A DNA stretch of 15,600 bases from JBGTLA01 sp041744375 (GTDB lineage: Bacteria > Actinomycetota > Acidimicrobiia > Spongiisociales > ZC4RG35): the NCBI GenBank assembly GCA_041744375.1, contig JBGTLA010000140.1:1-15600 (forward strand). The letters run 5' to 3'. The notes under the pieces are model-generated. The model did no database searches. It had not been told where the DNA came from and saw only the letters and a program-made list of their open reading frames with translations. Made by a program: the position numbers and the translations under genes. Within the stretch, counting starts at the first letter, position 1; each line of letters begins with the position of its first letter. This document shows, in pieces, positions 14,319 through 15,600 of the stretch.

Positions 14319-14324
14319 AGTGTA
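14319..14324 (-). promoter_or_regulatory. Leaderless-type -10 element of the second LLM gene
   Basis: On the minus strand, TACACT (14324-14319) stands 6 nt before the ATG at 14312, the same hexamer and distance as in front of the threonine aldolase gene. There is no Shine-Dalgarno. A -35 box is not obvious at 16-18 bp upstream. Confidence 0.5.
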
Positions 14325-14387
14325 CGACTGCGTGGTCGTCGTCGCGCCCGGGGTGTGCGGAGTTGCCAGGAAAAACGGCCTGGTCTC

Positions 14388-14418
14388 TTGACTTCAAGTG
14401 AACTTTATGTCGTAGGGT
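14388..14418 (+). promoter_or_regulatory. MerR-family-type promoter (19-bp spacer with dyad) of the SDR-QueA-like operon
   Basis: TTGACT (14388-14393) and TAGGGT (14413-14418) are spaced by 19 bp. The spacer region holds a dyad at 14391-14410: half-sites ACTTCAAG and CTTTATGT around TGAA, with six of eight pairs matching. This is the layout of MerR/SoxR-family activated promoters. The start of transcription is expected near 14425, leaving a leader of about 26 nt that contains AGGAG (14439-14443). It shares the -35 and most flanking bases with the promoter at 13162-13192, but its half-site cores differ. Confidence 0.7.
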
Positions 14419-14450
14419 GACCGAGTGTCACCGAGTGAAGGAGAGAAGTA

Positions 14451-15140
14451 ATGCCTACCGCCGTCATCACCGGAGTCTCTCGCGGCCTGGGAGAAGCGAT
14501 CGCATCTGTGCTGTCCGAGCGCGGATGGAGGCTCGTCCTCGATGGACGGGAGGAAGAGCCGCTGGTGCTCTTCGTAGAGAAACTGTCGAGTCGGGCACCG
14601 GTGGTCGGCATCCCGGGTGATGTCACCGACCCGGACCATCGGGAGAGGCTCCGTGAGGCAGCGGCCGTCACTGGCTCTGTGGACCTCCTGGTTAACAACG
14701 CCAGCACCCTGGGCCAATCGCCGCTGCCGACACTCGAGGAGGCCGACCTTGCCGCCTTCTCGGCGGTATTGGACACCAATGTGGTGGCCCCGCTGGGCGT
14801 TTTTCAGGCCGTGTCTCCCTACCTGGCAAAAGGCGCAACGGTGGTGAACATCAGCTCCGATGCGGCGGTCGAACCGTATCCTGGCTGGGGCCTCTACGGA
14901 CCGAGCAAGGCCGCTCTCGACCACCTGTCGGCGATCCTGGCGGCCGAGAGAGCCGATCTCAGGGTGTACGCCTTCGATCCCGGTGACATGCGCACCCGGA
15001 TGCAGCAAGACGCCTTCCCCGGAGAGGACATCTCAAACCGGCCTTCCCCCCAGGAGGTCGTCCCCCGCTTTCTCCGTCTGCTGGAGGAACGGCCGCCCAG
15101 CGGAAGGGTGGTCGGTTCAGAACTCGTCGTGGTCGCATGA
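14451..15140 (+). CDS. SDR-family oxidoreductase coupled to a QueA-like gene
   Basis: The protein has 229 residues and is a classical short-chain dehydrogenase. TGVSRGLG (7-14) is the nucleotide loop, and VNNAS (81-85) takes the place of NNAG. The catalytic residues are Ser135 or Ser136, Tyr149 and Lys153 (YGPSKAA), and FDPGDMRT (175-182) is the usual PG motif. It is shorter than most SDRs (about 250). The ATG at 14451 has AGGAG 7 nt upstream. The stop TGA overlaps the next gene's ATG as ATGA, so the two products are made together. Expression is probably driven by the MerR-type promoter at 14388-14418. The substrate is unknown. Relation to tRNA modification is only suggested by the coupling with the QueA-like gene. 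Confidence 0.85.
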   Translation: MPTAVITGVSRGLGEAIASVLSERGWRLVLDGREEEPLVLFVEKLSSRAPVVGIPGDVTDPDHRERLREAAAVTGSVDLLVNNASTLGQSPLPTLEEADLAAFSAVLDTNVVAPLGVFQAVSPYLAKGATVVNISSDAAVEPYPGWGLYGPSKAALDHLSAILAAERADLRVYAFDPGDMRTRMQQDAFPGEDISNRPSPQEVVPRFLRLLEERPPSGRVVGSELVVVA

Positions 15141-15600
15141 TGGTGCCGGTCGCTTCTTCGACTCGTCCCCTCCCGACCGGACGCCCCGCGTCCATGCCTC
15201 CCGAGGAGCGGGGTCTGCGCCGCGATGAGGTGCGGCTCCTGGTGGTTCGGCCGGGTGGGATGGAGCACGTTCGATTCTTTGAGATCGGCGACCATCTCCA
15301 GCCCGGCGACGTGCTGGTCGTCAACACGAGCGCGACTCGACCCAGCGCTCTCGACGGGTCCTGGGGCGGGCGCCCCGTGGTGGTTCATCTCTCGACGGAG
15401 ATGGACGACGGGAGTTGGCTGGTGGAGCTCCGACGACCCGACGGGAGCGGACCGATCGTGGATGCGTCCGCCGGAGACGGTATCGACCTCGACGAGAGCG
15501 GTCGCGTCGTGCTCGAACGTCCCTGGGCCCCGGCCGGCCCACAGCGCGTGTGGCGGGCGGCGGTCGCCGCTCCCGGCGGCGTGCGTCGTCACCTGCGGCG
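15137..15600 (+). CDS. QueA-like S-adenosylmethionine:tRNA ribosyltransferase-isomerase (N-terminal part, cut by the window end)
   Basis: The frame stays open for 154 codons to the end of the window. PPEERGLRRDEVRLLVV (21-37), a Phe-rich RFFEIGDHLQPGDVLVVN (46-63) and the following TSATRPSALDG match the N-terminal barrel of QueA, where the bacterial form reads like LLRPGDLLVxNDTRVxPARLxG. QueA transfers and rearranges the ribosyl of SAM onto 7-aminomethyl-7-deazaguanine in tRNA, towards queuosine. The altered NTSAT segment is, as I recall, characteristic of actinobacterial homologues whose role is uncertain. ATG 15137 overlaps the SDR stop as ATGA; a second ATG follows at 15140. The C-terminal part lies outside the window, so completeness cannot be judged. 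Confidence 0.78.
   Translation, partial: MMVPVASSTRPLPTGRPASMPPEERGLRRDEVRLLVVRPGGMEHVRFFEIGDHLQPGDVLVVNTSATRPSALDGSWGGRPVVVHLSTEMDDGSWLVELRRPDGSGPIVDASAGDGIDLDESGRVVLERPWAPAGPQRVWRAAVAAPGGVRRHLR

Noticed and set aside
13281..14420. Plus-strand open frame of 379 codons opposite the second LLM gene
   Set aside because: Antisense shadow: Gly/Arg/His-rich translation without motifs, and it would run across the hairpin and the MerR-type promoter.
1..15600. Mobile elements, CRISPR arrays, tRNA or rRNA genes, phage or defence genes
   Set aside because: No transposase-like proteins, no direct repeat arrays and no tRNA-like folds were noticed; the gene content is metabolic and transport.

Overview
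The window is GC-rich, gene-dense bacterial DNA that fits a free-living actinobacterium, perhaps from Acidimicrobiia or a related lineage. The evidence is high GC at third codon positions, frequent GTG and TTG starts, two luciferase-like (F420-type) oxidoreductases, a DrrAB-type ABC exporter, an actinobacterial-type QueA-like protein, and apparent leaderless promoters. The lineage is an inference from gene content. I see no rRNA, tRNA, CRISPR array, insertion sequence or integrase, so this looks like chromosomal backbone.

Layout, left to right. (1) The 3' end of an unidentified gene (3-152) is followed by a small conserved actinobacterial protein (244-612). (2) A low-specificity L-threonine aldolase (737-1783) appears to have a leaderless promoter. 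(3) A minus-strand three-gene operon (4826 down to 1865) encodes an N-formylglutamate amidohydrolase-like protein, a DUF1704 'QEGLA' zinc metallopeptidase and a GshB-like ATP-grasp ligase; the reading frames overlap. (4) Divergent from it is a six-gene plus-strand operon (4927-10155): SDR dehydrogenase, LutA, LutB, LutC, PIG-L/LmbE deacetylase and ketoacyl synthase III. Its genes lie 4 nt apart or overlap by 4 nt. (5) A TIGR03617-type LLM oxidoreductase (10193-11251) follows. (6) A minus-strand DrrA/DrrB-type exporter (13098 down to 11276) lies beyond it. (7) A second LLM oxidoreductase (14312 down to 13302) has a leaderless-type promoter. (8) A plus-strand SDR (14451-15140) overlaps the start of a QueA-like gene that runs off the window (15137-15600).

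How the genes work together. The Lut proteins form the three-part lactate-oxidising complex. The SDR ahead of them resembles sugar-acid dehydrogenases of pathways that release L-lactate, so the operon probably handles a lactate-yielding substrate. The PIG-L deacetylase and KAS III are unexpected additions. The ATP-grasp, zincin and amidohydrolase trio looks like a make-and-trim system for a small glutamate-containing peptide or modification, in a lineage expected to use mycothiol rather than glutathione.

The most distinctive regulatory feature is a pair of MerR-family-type promoters: -35 and -10 boxes separated by 19 bp with a dyad filling the spacer. One lies upstream of the exporter and the other upstream of the SDR-QueA-like pair. 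No MerR regulator is encoded in the window, so the regulator must act from elsewhere.
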